Shown: positions 20,171-28,194 of the stretch, one piece after another
How positions within the stretch are numbered: the stretch's first letter is position 1
Layout of the letters: every line of letters starts with the position of its first letter
DNA from: an uncultured Prochlorococcus sp.
GTDB lineage: Bacteria; Cyanobacteriota; Cyanobacteriia; PCC-6307; Cyanobiaceae
Assembly (NCBI GenBank): GCA_902573565.1
Contig: CACGKI010000007.1
Coordinates: forward strand, 1-64,000
Direction: 5' to 3'
Length of the DNA: 64,000 nt
Position numbers and translations under genes: made by a program
The notes under the pieces: generated by a model
Told to the model about the DNA's origin: nothing
Databases searched by the model: none
What the model saw: only the letters and a program-made list of their open reading frames with translations

Positions 20171-20815
20171 ATGCCCTTTGCAAATAATCAAAGAATAACA
20201 CGTAGACGTAGTTCAGCTGGCCCTACACCTCCAAAAAGACCAATAGGTAATAATTCTGATTCAAATGGTAGACAGGCTCAAGGCCCAAGACCTACTTTTT
20301 TGACACTTAGGGATCATGGGAAAGTTTTTGTCGCTGATTTACCTAATTTGTCCGATGGTCAATTAGCGCATATTAGTAAAGAAGCTAATGAAGTATTAAA
20401 TAGTTTGGAAAAGAGGCTTAGTGATCTTGAAAATGAGCCTAATGTTAGTAATCCTGAAAACGATACGCTGATAAAAGCCTCTACCAAAAGGGATGTTACA
20501 TTGAGGTTTATCAAATCCATAGAAGAAGAACAAGATCATAGAAAGAATAATCCTGCTTTAAGAGATGCTGCTTCTGAATCGTTACCAAGAACTTTTCTTG
20601 AGGTTGCTAGACATAGATTGCCAGGAGCAACTTTTGATTCACTACTTAGAGAGGCTCTTGAAGCATGTGCTGTTGATGAGAGTGTTGAAGAAAATCAAAT
20701 TATTGATGAACCCAAGGAAACTGTAAAAATTATGGATATACCCTCCTCTAACACAAATGCTTCACTTGTTGTTAGTATCGATTCAAATGATGATCCTAAA
20801 AATGGTTCAATCTGA
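20171..20815 (+). CDS. Conserved hypothetical protein
   Basis: A 214-residue protein of unknown function. The N-terminus is basic and Pro/Arg-rich (RITRRRSSAGPTPPKRP). A central region is helical with DLPNLSDGQLAHISKEANE and EKRLSDLENE, and the C-terminal tail is acidic. No membrane segment is seen. It looks like a picocyanobacterial core protein bordering the accessory islet. Its last 14 bases overlap the start of the next small gene. Confidence 0.75.
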   Translation: MPFANNQRITRRRSSAGPTPPKRPIGNNSDSNGRQAQGPRPTFLTLRDHGKVFVADLPNLSDGQLAHISKEANEVLNSLEKRLSDLENEPNVSNPENDTLIKASTKRDVTLRFIKSIEEEQDHRKNNPALRDAASESLPRTFLEVARHRLPGATFDSLLREALEACAVDESVEENQIIDEPKETVKIMDIPSSNTNASLVVSIDSNDDPKNGSI

Positions 20816-20975
20816 TTCAAAACAAGATTTAATTACTTTAAAATCCACTAATATTAGAAAAGTTAATCATCCTTCAAATAAAGATAAAGACATTATTTTA
20901 TGTCATCATTGCAGAAGGACATCCTCTAATGGCATTAGATGTTTAGGAATGTGTGTAGCAGATAATGATTACTAA
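20802..20975 (+). CDS. Small Cys-rich, zinc-ribbon-like protein
   Basis: A 57-codon reading frame starting MVQSDSKQDLITLKSTN at an ATG inside the end of the preceding gene. The C-terminal half has CHHC followed ten residues later by CLGMC, a four-cysteine pattern suggesting a zinc knuckle. A longer frame opens at 20757, but the added residues (MLHLLLVSIQMMILK) are an out-of-frame reading of the upstream gene. The 14-base overlap suggests translational coupling. The function is unknown. Confidence 0.6.
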   Translation: MVQSDSKQDLITLKSTNIRKVNHPSNKDKDIILCHHCRRTSSNGIRCLGMCVADNDY

Positions 20976-21208
20976 AATAGCTAAAGTAATTAACGAAAAG
21001 AAACTAATAACAGCATGGATTGATTTTAAATCTTATAATCACTGCTTCATCCTTAACACTCAAAATGTTTATAAAAAAATTTTATTTTTCCAAAAGTTAT
21101 AATAATTTCTATTTTAAATTGAATTTAATTGGCAAATTGAATAAATCAGCTCATATTGAGATTAAATTTTGCAATGCACCATACAAAATAAATTACGCTA
21201 TAGTTTAA
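20965..21208 (+). pseudogene. Small gene apparently split by a +1 frameshift at an A7 tract
   Basis: From ATG 20965 a 45-codon frame (MITKIAKVINEKKLITAWID...) ends at 21102. In the frame offset by +1, coding-like sequence continues to a stop at 21208 (...NLIGKLNKSAHIEIKF and ending KINYAIV). Joining the two by skipping one A in the seven-A run at 21073-21079 gives one coherent protein of about 80 residues. The ATG overlaps the end of the preceding small gene. This may be a decayed gene, a slippage-dependent gene or a sequencing error. No family is recognised. Confidence 0.45.
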
Positions 21209-21227
21209 CAAAATGGTGTAAGGTAAA

Positions 21228-22217
21228 TTGACTAATACTTTACATATAAATTATAAACAAATTACATCATCTAAATTATTAGATAATTTACTCATAAATT
21301 TCCCTTTGTGGTTTCCTATCACATATATTTTTTTAGCATTAAACTTTCCATCTTTTACTAAGATTCTATTTATAGGATCATTGTTCTTGTTTGCAGAAAC
21401 TCATTTTGCTTCTACTTGGTTATTTTTCTTTGATAAAGAGAATTGGGCTTGGGTAAAGACAAATTTTTACAAGGTTATATTTGTACCCATTTATATTCTT
21501 GGCTTGACAATTATTGCTTGGTTATTTTCACCTTCTTTTGTTGTTCTTGCTCATTATCTTGCTTCTGGTTGGCATGTAACAAGGCAAAGTGAGGGCATAA
21601 TGAAGCTTTATGGGGTAAAAACAAAAATATATACTTGGATAGTTTATTTCGTCTCTTTTTTGTGCCTTAGTGTTGGAATAAAACAGCCCGGATTACTAGC
21701 TTCTAAAGTAGATATTAATGTAATCAATATTTTGATTTGTTTTTCTCTCGTACTTTACTTTTTAATCTTATATCTTAATAAATTAGGTAAATTATCTAAT
21801 ATATTAGTTTATTCTCTTCCAATTCTAACTGGTATTTCTATATATTTACCTATTTTATTTTTTAAAGATTTGTTTACAGCTACTGCTATTGGTGTAGGGA
21901 TGCATTGGTGTCAATATATGGCATTAATTTTCTCTTCTTACTTAAGAAAAAAAAGCAGCGTTGGAGAAAATCAAAATTACTCTTCAAATTATTCAAGATT
22001 AGCTTTTATATTTTCATATGCTTTTTTAATGACATCATTAGCTGTTATGGGGATGCCAAAAATTAATACTGAAAATAGTCAATATTCATTCATATACATC
22101 ATTCCATTGTTATTTCAGCTTTATCACTTTTATATAGATGGATACATATGGAAATTCTCTGATCCGCATATAAGGCAAAGTGTTTATAGATATTTATATA
22201 AGCCTTCTAATAATTAA
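21228..22217 (+). CDS. Polytopic membrane protein with conserved-looking histidines
   Basis: A 329-residue membrane protein starting at TTG, with about eight to nine hydrophobic segments. Histidines cluster at membrane edges: AETHFASTW near residue 62, AHYLASGWHVTRQ near 108-120, GVGMHWCQYM in the C-terminal half and LYHFYIDGYIWKF near residue 303. Such spacing recalls metal- or heme-binding membrane enzymes, but I do not recognise the family and assign no reaction. It opens the accessory islet and faces a methyltransferase gene, 48 bases away, in convergent orientation. Confidence 0.75.
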   Translation: MTNTLHINYKQITSSKLLDNLLINFPLWFPITYIFLALNFPSFTKILFIGSLFLFAETHFASTWLFFFDKENWAWVKTNFYKVIFVPIYILGLTIIAWLFSPSFVVLAHYLASGWHVTRQSEGIMKLYGVKTKIYTWIVYFVSFLCLSVGIKQPGLLASKVDINVINILICFSLVLYFLILYLNKLGKLSNILVYSLPILTGISIYLPILFFKDLFTATAIGVGMHWCQYMALIFSSYLRKKSSVGENQNYSSNYSRLAFIFSYAFLMTSLAVMGMPKINTENSQYSFIYIIPLLFQLYHFYIDGYIWKFSDPHIRQSVYRYLYKPSNN

Positions 22218-22265
22218 ATTAATTTTTTACTTTGTTATTTATTACTGCAATTGTTGCTACTAATC

Positions 22266-23231
22266 TCATTTTTTCTTTCTACCAATGATTACAAAAAATC
22301 CTCCCTCTTGAATTTGCTTTCTATTAAACATCATTAAAATTTCATTTATTTTAGACAGGGATGGTTTTTGACGCCTCTTGAAAATTGGTATATCTATATC
22401 ATCACAATGAGGAATTAGATTTAAAAACTCAACACCTTCTTCTTCAAACCAACGCATTGTTTCAGAGGGAGTATGAAGCGTTTCATGGGGATTCATAAAT
22501 TGATCTGTTACCCAAGCATTTCTCTTGTCATTACTTTTTATTTTTAGAGAGGTCCTGTCTAATATAAAAATATTCTTACCTATTATTTTTGCTAATGCTT
22601 GTTTTACTCTTGTAAAAAATCTTCCATACTTATGATACAAACCAATAGCGATTAATCCGCCTGGCTTTGTTACATCAACTAAATGTTTAAAAGCCTTTCT
22701 TGCATCTTTAGTATGGTGTAAAACACCATTACTTATAGTGAAGTCAAATGTGTTCTGTTTGAATTTTAGGTCAAATACGTCCATCTTCATAAAATATGCA
22801 TTGCTAACCTTATTATCTCTTCGAAATTTTTCACCAACTAATAGAGAACCATTAGAGATATCTACTCCATAGACTTGTCTATTGCCTCTCGCTAAAAAAA
22901 GACTCAATTGTCCAGTACCGCATCCTAATTCTAAAACTTTGGATGCATAGTTTAATTCTCTATCTAATCTTTGAGTAAACAAGTTACTCATACCCTTGTC
23001 ATATAAAGATGCATAATCATCAAAGTCATCATAGTTTGGAAATTTAACTTCGTTATAGAAGTTAGACATATCTTTTGTAAGTTCATCCAAGTTATTTACT
23101 ATAAAACTTGGTATTGTTCCTTCAATCAAATCTAATTGATTATTATTAAAAGTAAGTTTTTCGGATTTGAATTCTAGATCACCTGACAAGGTATTATTTA
23201 TTGATTCATACCTCAACAATTCTTGATCCAT
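22266..23231 (-). CDS. Class I SAM-dependent methyltransferase
   Basis: A 321-residue protein with a Rossmann methyltransferase core. Motif I is VLELGCGTGQLSLFLA (residues 99-114), the acidic motif II is in QVYGVDIS (Asp at 124), and the FTISNGVLHHTKD and VTKPGGLIAIGLY segments follow. A roughly 80-residue N-terminal extension and a long C-terminal part are unassigned. The substrate is unknown. It lies within the islet, convergent with the membrane protein and divergent from the DUF5989/carbamoyltransferase set. Confidence 0.88.
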   Translation of the reverse strand: MDQELLRYESINNTLSGDLEFKSEKLTFNNNQLDLIEGTIPSFIVNNLDELTKDMSNFYNEVKFPNYDDFDDYASLYDKGMSNLFTQRLDRELNYASKVLELGCGTGQLSLFLARGNRQVYGVDISNGSLLVGEKFRRDNKVSNAYFMKMDVFDLKFKQNTFDFTISNGVLHHTKDARKAFKHLVDVTKPGGLIAIGLYHKYGRFFTRVKQALAKIIGKNIFILDRTSLKIKSNDKRNAWVTDQFMNPHETLHTPSETMRWFEEEGVEFLNLIPHCDDIDIPIFKRRQKPSLSKINEILMMFNRKQIQEGGFFVIIGRKKK

Positions 23232-23343
23232 AAATGGTAAGCTTTAAATTTATAAATAGAGTAACTTAAAAAACAAAACTAGCATAATATTGCTTACATA
23301 GGATTAGGTTTTATATTGGCTGATATCTTAAGTACCAAGAATA

Positions 23344-23490
23344 ATGATTATATTAATTCAAAGAGAAGGTGAGTACGTTTTATTTCAATATAAAAAAAAG
23401 AAAATAAATAAGTTAAATGCTCATAAACCCAATGTAATTGATGATAATCTAAATGTACAAGATATTTTTGACTATGAATACTTTTTTTGA
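23344..23490 (+). CDS. Small ORF overlapping the DUF5989 gene
   Basis: A 48-codon frame with ATG at 23344 and TGA at 23488-23490. Its translation, beginning MIILIQREGEYVLFQYKKKK and ending NLNVQDIFDYEYFF, has mixed charged and hydrophobic composition rather than low-complexity noise. It overlaps the ATG of the DUF5989 gene (23474) by 17 bases, an arrangement that favours coupled translation. No family is recognised, and a chance frame in A+T-rich DNA remains possible. Confidence 0.45.
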   Translation: MIILIQREGEYVLFQYKKKKINKLNAHKPNVIDDNLNVQDIFDYEYFF

Positions 23491-23635
23491 ACTCATAGCA
23501 GACATTTGGGATTTCTTAAGAGTTAGGAAGAAATATTGGTTAGCTCCATTAATTATTACAATAGTTTTAATGGGTACATTAATTGTTTTCACTCAAGGAT
23601 CTGTTGTAGCTCCTTTTATTTATTCAATTTTCTAA
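23474..23635 (+). CDS. DUF5989 (SxtK-like) small membrane protein
   Basis: A 53-residue protein, MNTFFELIADIWDFLRVRKK and onward, with one transmembrane segment and the ending TQGSVVAPFIYSIF. This matches the DUF5989 pattern (WxFlrvRKKyWL...lTQGSavaPFIY). Members are found beside NodU/CmcH-type carbamoyltransferases and SxtJ-like proteins, as here. An in-frame ATG at 23453 would add seven residues (MYKIFLT), but the family starts near MNTFFEL. Its role is unknown. It is probably an accessory membrane anchor or subunit. Confidence 0.8.
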   Translation: MNTFFELIADIWDFLRVRKKYWLAPLIITIVLMGTLIVFTQGSVVAPFIYSIF

Positions 23636-23690
23636 ATAAATTTAGTGAAATACTATTTAAAAGTTCAATATTCTCATTAAAAAAATTTTT

Positions 23691-23713
23691 TCTCTAAAAG
23701 GATAGAGATTTTT
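23691..23713 (+). terminator. Candidate intrinsic terminator after DUF5989
   Basis: A perfect 6-bp stem (TCTCTA/TAGAGA) with the six-base loop AAAGGA is followed directly by five T residues. It begins 56 bases past the DUF5989 stop codon. It would end or attenuate transcription before the carbamoyltransferase gene 208 bases further on. The stem is short and A/T-rich, so it is weak. Confidence 0.45.
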
Positions 23714-23920
23714 AAGAAACTAAAATAAAGTTTACCTTGGTTTCCTAACAAGGAAAAAATCAAATAATCCCATTACTTTATTTTAAACAACTTTCGTATT
23801 ATCTAGAGTAAAAATCTTTGATGCATTTAGAATTTAATCTTTTGCGTTTTTTTAGGGTAAGTTGATAAGAAAAAAGTTAATGTTATAGGATAATTAAATC
23901 TTTACAGTTTATTGAGTTAA

Positions 23921-25777
23921 TTGACTAAGTACATTCTTGGTATTTCATGTTTTTATCACGACAGCGCCGCTGTTTTGATAAGAGATGGAGAGATAGTGCT
24001 AGCCCTACAAGAAGAACGATTATCCAGAAAAAAACATGATTCTCGCTTTCCAACAAATGCTATTCGCTACTGCCTTAAGTCTCAGAAAATTGACCTCAGA
24101 GATATTAAGTCAATAGTTTTTTATGAGAAGCCACTTCTGACTTTTGAGCGCTTACTGGAAACTTATCTTGCAACTGCTCCAAGAGGTGGTCGGTCCTTTA
24201 TTGCAGCAATGCAAGTTTGGGTAAAAGAAAAATTGTTTTTAAAATCAGAACTTAAGAATCAATTTAAATCACTACAAAAAGAATTTGTTCCAGAATTAAA
24301 ACCGTATCTTCCAGAATTTTTATTCTCAGAGCATCATCAAGCGCATGCTGCGGCGGCCTTTTATCCAAGTCCCTTTGAGGAAGCAATAGTCCTCTGCATG
24401 GATGGGGTAGGAGAGTGGGCAACAACCTCTGCATGGATAGGTAAAAGCAATACAATCAAGCCTATATGGGAAATTAGTTTCCCCCATTCCCTAGGACTTT
24501 TATATTCAGCTTTCACTTATTATTGCGGTTTTAAAGTTAATTCTGGTGAATATAAGTTGATGGGTCTAGCACCTTACGGAGAACCTAAGTATGTAAAAAA
24601 AATTAAAGATCATCTAATTGATATTAAAGATGATGGAACTTTTAGATTGAACATTAGTTATTTTAAATTTCATCGTGGATTCCGAATGACTAGTAATAAA
24701 TTTCATAAGCTTTTTGGGGCTCCACCTCGGAGCAGTGATTCACAAATAACTCAATTTCATATGGATTTAGCGGCATCAATTCAACTAGTAACAGAAGAAA
24801 TAGTTATCAAACTTGCAAGATCATTAAAAAAAGAAACAGGTATTAAAAATCTTTGCTTAGGGGGTGGTGTTGCACTGAATTGTGTAGCAAATGGAAAGTT
24901 GCTTAAAGAAGAAATCTTTGATGAAATATGGATTCAACCTGCAAGTGGTGATGCAGGTTCTGCTTTAGGAGCATCGTTAATAGCTTGGCATGAAAAATTA
25001 AAAAAACCAAGAAAAGCAAATCATAATGATTCAATGAAGGGAACTTATCTTGGTTGTGAATTTTCCAACGAGGAAATTACCAGCTATTTAAGCAGAATTA
25101 AAGCTCCTTATCAGAAATTAGAAGATGATGAACTATTTAAAAAGATTGCTGCAATCATTGAACAGGGGAAAGTAGTTGGTTGGTTTAATGGCCCGATGGA
25201 ATTTGGTCCAAGGGCACTAGGAGGAAGATCAATTATTGGGGATCCACGTAATAAGGAAATGCAGAGTGTGATGAATCTTAAGATAAAATATAGAGAAAGC
25301 TTCCGACCATTTGCACCATCTGTCCTTGAAGAGGATTTGTCTAGTCAGTTTGAACTTAAAACAAAAAGTCCATATATGCTGCTTGTCGCACCTGTCAAAA
25401 AAGAGTTACGTAGAGAATTAAATAACGAGGAGAGAGCTTTAACAGGGATAAAGAAACTTAATGTTCCTAGGTCTAATATACCTGCAGTTACACATGTGGA
25501 TTATTCAGCAAGAGTTCAAACAGTCAGCAAAGAAACTAATCCTCGTTATTACAATTTAATTAGTGCCTTTAAGAAGAAAACTGGTTGTCCTACAATTGTT
25601 AATACTTCATTCAATGTTAGAGGAGAACCAATTGTTTGTACCCCGCAGGATGCTTATAGGTGTTTCATGAGAACTGAGATGGACGTACTTGTTCTCCAAA
25701 ATCAGATCTTATTTAAGTGGGAACAAACCAATATAGAGCAAGATGAAACTTGGAAACAAGAATTTGAATTGGATTAA
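23921..25777 (+). CDS. Carbamoyltransferase (NodU/CmcH/SxtI family)
   Basis: A 618-residue enzyme starting at TTG, normal length for the family, which moves a carbamoyl group from carbamoyl phosphate (via carbamoyl-AMP) to a hydroxyl of a sugar or natural product. The N-domain has ISCFYHDSAAVLI, LQEERLSRKKHD, the metal-binding EHHQAHAAAAF with His138, 139 and 142, and CMDGVGEW. The C-domain has FGPRALGGRSIIGDPRN, ESFRPFAPSVLEE and NTSFNVRGEPIVCTP. It looks intact. By eye its G+C is higher than that of the surrounding islet genes. The next gene overlaps its stop codon by one base. Confidence 0.93.
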   Translation: MTKYILGISCFYHDSAAVLIRDGEIVLALQEERLSRKKHDSRFPTNAIRYCLKSQKIDLRDIKSIVFYEKPLLTFERLLETYLATAPRGGRSFIAAMQVWVKEKLFLKSELKNQFKSLQKEFVPELKPYLPEFLFSEHHQAHAAAAFYPSPFEEAIVLCMDGVGEWATTSAWIGKSNTIKPIWEISFPHSLGLLYSAFTYYCGFKVNSGEYKLMGLAPYGEPKYVKKIKDHLIDIKDDGTFRLNISYFKFHRGFRMTSNKFHKLFGAPPRSSDSQITQFHMDLAASIQLVTEEIVIKLARSLKKETGIKNLCLGGGVALNCVANGKLLKEEIFDEIWIQPASGDAGSALGASLIAWHEKLKKPRKANHNDSMKGTYLGCEFSNEEITSYLSRIKAPYQKLEDDELFKKIAAIIEQGKVVGWFNGPMEFGPRALGGRSIIGDPRNKEMQSVMNLKIKYRESFRPFAPSVLEEDLSSQFELKTKSPYMLLVAPVKKELRRELNNEERALTGIKKLNVPRSNIPAVTHVDYSARVQTVSKETNPRYYNLISAFKKKTGCPTIVNTSFNVRGEPIVCTPQDAYRCFMRTEMDVLVLQNQILFKWEQTNIEQDETWKQEFELD

Positions 25778-26172
25778 TGAATAAAAACTCGATCTCAAAA
25801 AAACAATTGCGGGAATTTGGATTTCTTATTGGATTAGGATTTCCAATTCTTATTGGGTGGATTATTCCAATGATAGGAGGTCATATTTTTAGGGTTTGGA
25901 CCTTTTGGGTGGGTCTCTCATTTTTGATTTTAGGTATTTTTAAACCACGCCTACTTTTCGTTCCCTATAAACGATGGATGGAATTAGGCAAAGCACTTGG
26001 ATGGATTAACAGTCGAATTATTCTTGGACTTGTCTTTATTTTTGTTCTGCAGCCTATTGCTTTTATTATGAAAGCATTTGGCTACGACCCTCTCAGGATA
26101 AAACAAAGCACCAGTAAGTCTTATAGAGAAAATAAGCAAAATATTTCAATAGATCTAACTAAGATTTTTTAA
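25777..26172 (+). CDS. SxtJ-family membrane protein
   Basis: A 131-residue protein whose ATG shares a base with the carbamoyltransferase stop (TAATG), so translation is likely coupled. Two to three hydrophobic segments are visible: LREFGFLIGLGFPILIGW, FWVGLSFLILGIFKP and LGLVFIFVLQPIAFIMKAF. The W...LG...W..SR pattern and gene position match SxtJ-like proteins, which occur with carbamoyltransferases in saxitoxin and unrelated clusters. The function is unknown. A membrane partner for the carbamoyltransferase is the natural guess. Confidence 0.82.
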   Translation: MNKNSISKKQLREFGFLIGLGFPILIGWIIPMIGGHIFRVWTFWVGLSFLILGIFKPRLLFVPYKRWMELGKALGWINSRIILGLVFIFVLQPIAFIMKAFGYDPLRIKQSTSKSYRENKQNISIDLTKIF

Positions 26173-26176
26173 TAAG

Positions 26177-26206
26177 AAGCATTATTCCCAAAAGATATAA
26201 ATGCTT
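26177..26206 (+). terminator. Weak candidate terminator after SxtJ-like gene
   Basis: AAGCATT (26177-26183) pairs with AATGCTT (26200-26206) across a 16-base loop and is followed by TTAT. It lies 5 bases after the stop codon of the SxtJ-like gene. The loop is long and the T-run short, so this is only a candidate. Confidence 0.3.
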
Positions 26207-26336
26207 TTATCGAACAATTTTTCATAAAAATATTATTTAAATTTGATTATAAAGCTCTTTATTATCTAAATTTATTTTTATTTGACGGCAATGTAGTATT
26301 GATTGAAATTAAGATTTTTAGGATATATTAGTTTAA

Positions 26337-27665
26337 TCAAATGCTATCACCCAAATTATATACAGATCTACAGAAACTATCTTTTTCTAAAATACTGGAT
26401 TTTTTTCTATTTTTTTTTGCAGAAATAATAACTTCTTTTTCGAGTGAACTTAATTTATTTGCGACCACCTCTGCAATATGTTTATAACCATAATTAGATG
26501 GATGACCATTTGCAGTATTATGAAACTCTTTTATATTTGAAACATTAATTGAAGTATCAATTAGTATAGATTCACTATTTTGATTTTCATAGTCCTTCAT
26601 AAAATCAATATATCTAGGAGATTCTATATCTAGATTTCTTGGCATAAACATAATTACAGGTAATTTACCCTTTATTAATGCTAATTTTTCAAAACAACTC
26701 AAAACTTTATTTAGCTTGGATTTTAAAACATCATTAGTCCATCCTAGGTTCCCATTACATAGCCGATGATTTGATTGTAGATATATACAATTTCTTGCCA
26801 ACATACTTTTAGCAAGGTTGTAGCTGAAAGGAAAACGATTGTGACCTTTATAATTATTTTTATTAGAAAATAAATCCAAATCCTTATTTTTTAAGTACCA
26901 TTTTTCTCTATTTGCTAAATAACTCTCAATTTTAGAAATATCATTTTCTTTACTATTTTCAAGAAGATTTATTGTCTCATCTATTTTATTAGGAAGAATT
27001 AACTCATAATCGTTACCGTTTGCGATACTTTTTAGACCTGGTGTAAATGTTGGTAATGAAGAACCAATTAGATAATTTTGTCTAGCTAAATAACCATTTC
27101 TGTTTATCATGTTCGTTGTTATACCCATTATTACAACATCTGATTTATCTTTTGTATTCAGAGAGAACTTAATTAGTGCTTGTAAAGGACCATATCCAGA
27201 CCCTCCAAAATTTTGTACTCTTGTATTTAATTTCTTGCCTAAATGATATTGAATAGTTTGATTGTCTGAAACTTCATCTCCTCTAACAAAAGAAGAACCA
27301 TATGATGAAATTGTTAATTTATTATTGTTATTTAAGTTTGGAATATAAGGATTGTTTCTCTCTCCATTTTTTAAATTTGTGGAGAATGCATTATTATTTT
27401 TATCGTAAATCTCACCTAAAGGTAAATCAACCCACCCATTAATTAAGGAAATTATCTTTACTTCATAATCTAATTCATTGGATGCTTTATATAGTTTTTT
27501 AAAAAATTTATTTCTTATCTGTGAATACTTTTCAGATTCAATTGACCTGCTAATGAAATTATACCCCCTTTTTTTACCAACATATAAAGCAATAGCGGAG
27601 AAAGTCTCTAAAAACAAAATCAAAAAGCCAATTTGTATTAAAAATGCTTTTGTAAACCCTTTCAT
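26337..27665 (-). CDS. SGNH/GDSL-hydrolase-like protein with N-terminal membrane anchor
   Basis: A 442-residue protein. Residues 8-29 form a hydrophobic segment, probably a signal anchor putting the rest in the periplasm. SGNH blocks are visible. Block I is SSYGSSFVRGDEV (residues 120-132, likely Ser nucleophile), a block II-like NFGGSGYGPLQ sits at 152-162, a block III-like GITTNM at 181-186, and the block V histidine region GHPSNYGYKHIAE at 387-399. It may be an O-acyl esterase or transferase acting on glycan. The substrate is unknown. It is very A+T-rich and closes the islet, convergent with the SxtJ-like gene. Confidence 0.75.
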   Translation of the reverse strand: MKGFTKAFLIQIGFLILFLETFSAIALYVGKKRGYNFISRSIESEKYSQIRNKFFKKLYKASNELDYEVKIISLINGWVDLPLGEIYDKNNNAFSTNLKNGERNNPYIPNLNNNNKLTISSYGSSFVRGDEVSDNQTIQYHLGKKLNTRVQNFGGSGYGPLQALIKFSLNTKDKSDVVIMGITTNMINRNGYLARQNYLIGSSLPTFTPGLKSIANGNDYELILPNKIDETINLLENSKENDISKIESYLANREKWYLKNKDLDLFSNKNNYKGHNRFPFSYNLAKSMLARNCIYLQSNHRLCNGNLGWTNDVLKSKLNKVLSCFEKLALIKGKLPVIMFMPRNLDIESPRYIDFMKDYENQNSESILIDTSINVSNIKEFHNTANGHPSNYGYKHIAEVVANKLSSLEKEVIISAKKNRKKSSILEKDSFCRSVYNLGDSI

Positions 27666-28081
27666 TGAAAAAGATATTTAAATTTAACTAATCTAAAACT
27701 TTTTATATATTTAATCAATTCTTTATTGCATAATGATGTATTGCTTCGAATCTTCTTGATGTGTAGTGCAAAAAGTTCTACTGAACTGGTCTTGATAAAG
27801 TAAATCTTAAATTTTCTTTAGTAGGATTAACTCTAACTTTAAATAAAAAAAATAATAATTATAGTGAAGCAGTTTTTGAATCAAAATAAGATTATTTTAG
27901 TAATTTCTTTCCTTATGGGCAGTAAATGAGATAATAAAAAGGGTCCAAAAAACCATATAATTTATCAGAAAAATTACCGTCCATTTAACAACTAGTCTGA
28001 AAGATTTGAAATTTAAGAATCGCTACAATAAAATATTATGTTTGGAACGCTTTTCAGCGAAATTATTTACTAATTTGAACA
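27666..28081. other. Intergenic region between SGNH-like gene and tRNA-Cys
   Basis: About 416 very A+T-rich bases. I see no reading frame with protein-like character on either strand (the longest are around 20 codons), no clear hairpin terminator, and no partial tRNA copy that would mark an attachment site. It probably contains the promoter of the SGNH-like gene on the minus strand. Confidence 0.6.
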
Positions 28082-28152
28082 AGGCGGCACCCAGATTCGA
28101 ACTGGGGATAAAGGATTTGCAATCCTCTGCCTTACCACTTGGCCATGCCGCC
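28082..28152 (-). tRNA. tRNA-Cys (anticodon GCA)
   Basis: A 71-nt cloverleaf on the minus strand. The acceptor strands are GGCGGCA and TGCCGCC with discriminator T. The anticodon stem AGGAT/ATCCT encloses TTGCAAA, so the anticodon is GCA. The T-arm is CCCAGTTCGAATCTGGG. CCA is not encoded. Its 3' end faces the accessory islet at lower coordinates, a typical position for an integration hot spot. Confidence 0.95.
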
Positions 28153-28194
28153 AAAAAAGATCCAACTGAATCTTTTTATGATCTTAACAGTAAG

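Noticed and set aside
21020..21208. A 62-codon frame starting at TTG as an independent gene
   Set aside because: Its first residues are low-complexity; only its second half looks coding and is better explained as the continuation of the ATG frame at 20965 after a one-base shift.
23921..26172. Saxitoxin-type biosynthesis locus
   Set aside because: Only the carbamoyltransferase and its SxtJ/SxtK-like partners are present; these also occur in many unrelated clusters, and no polyketide-type or amidinotransferase gene is here.
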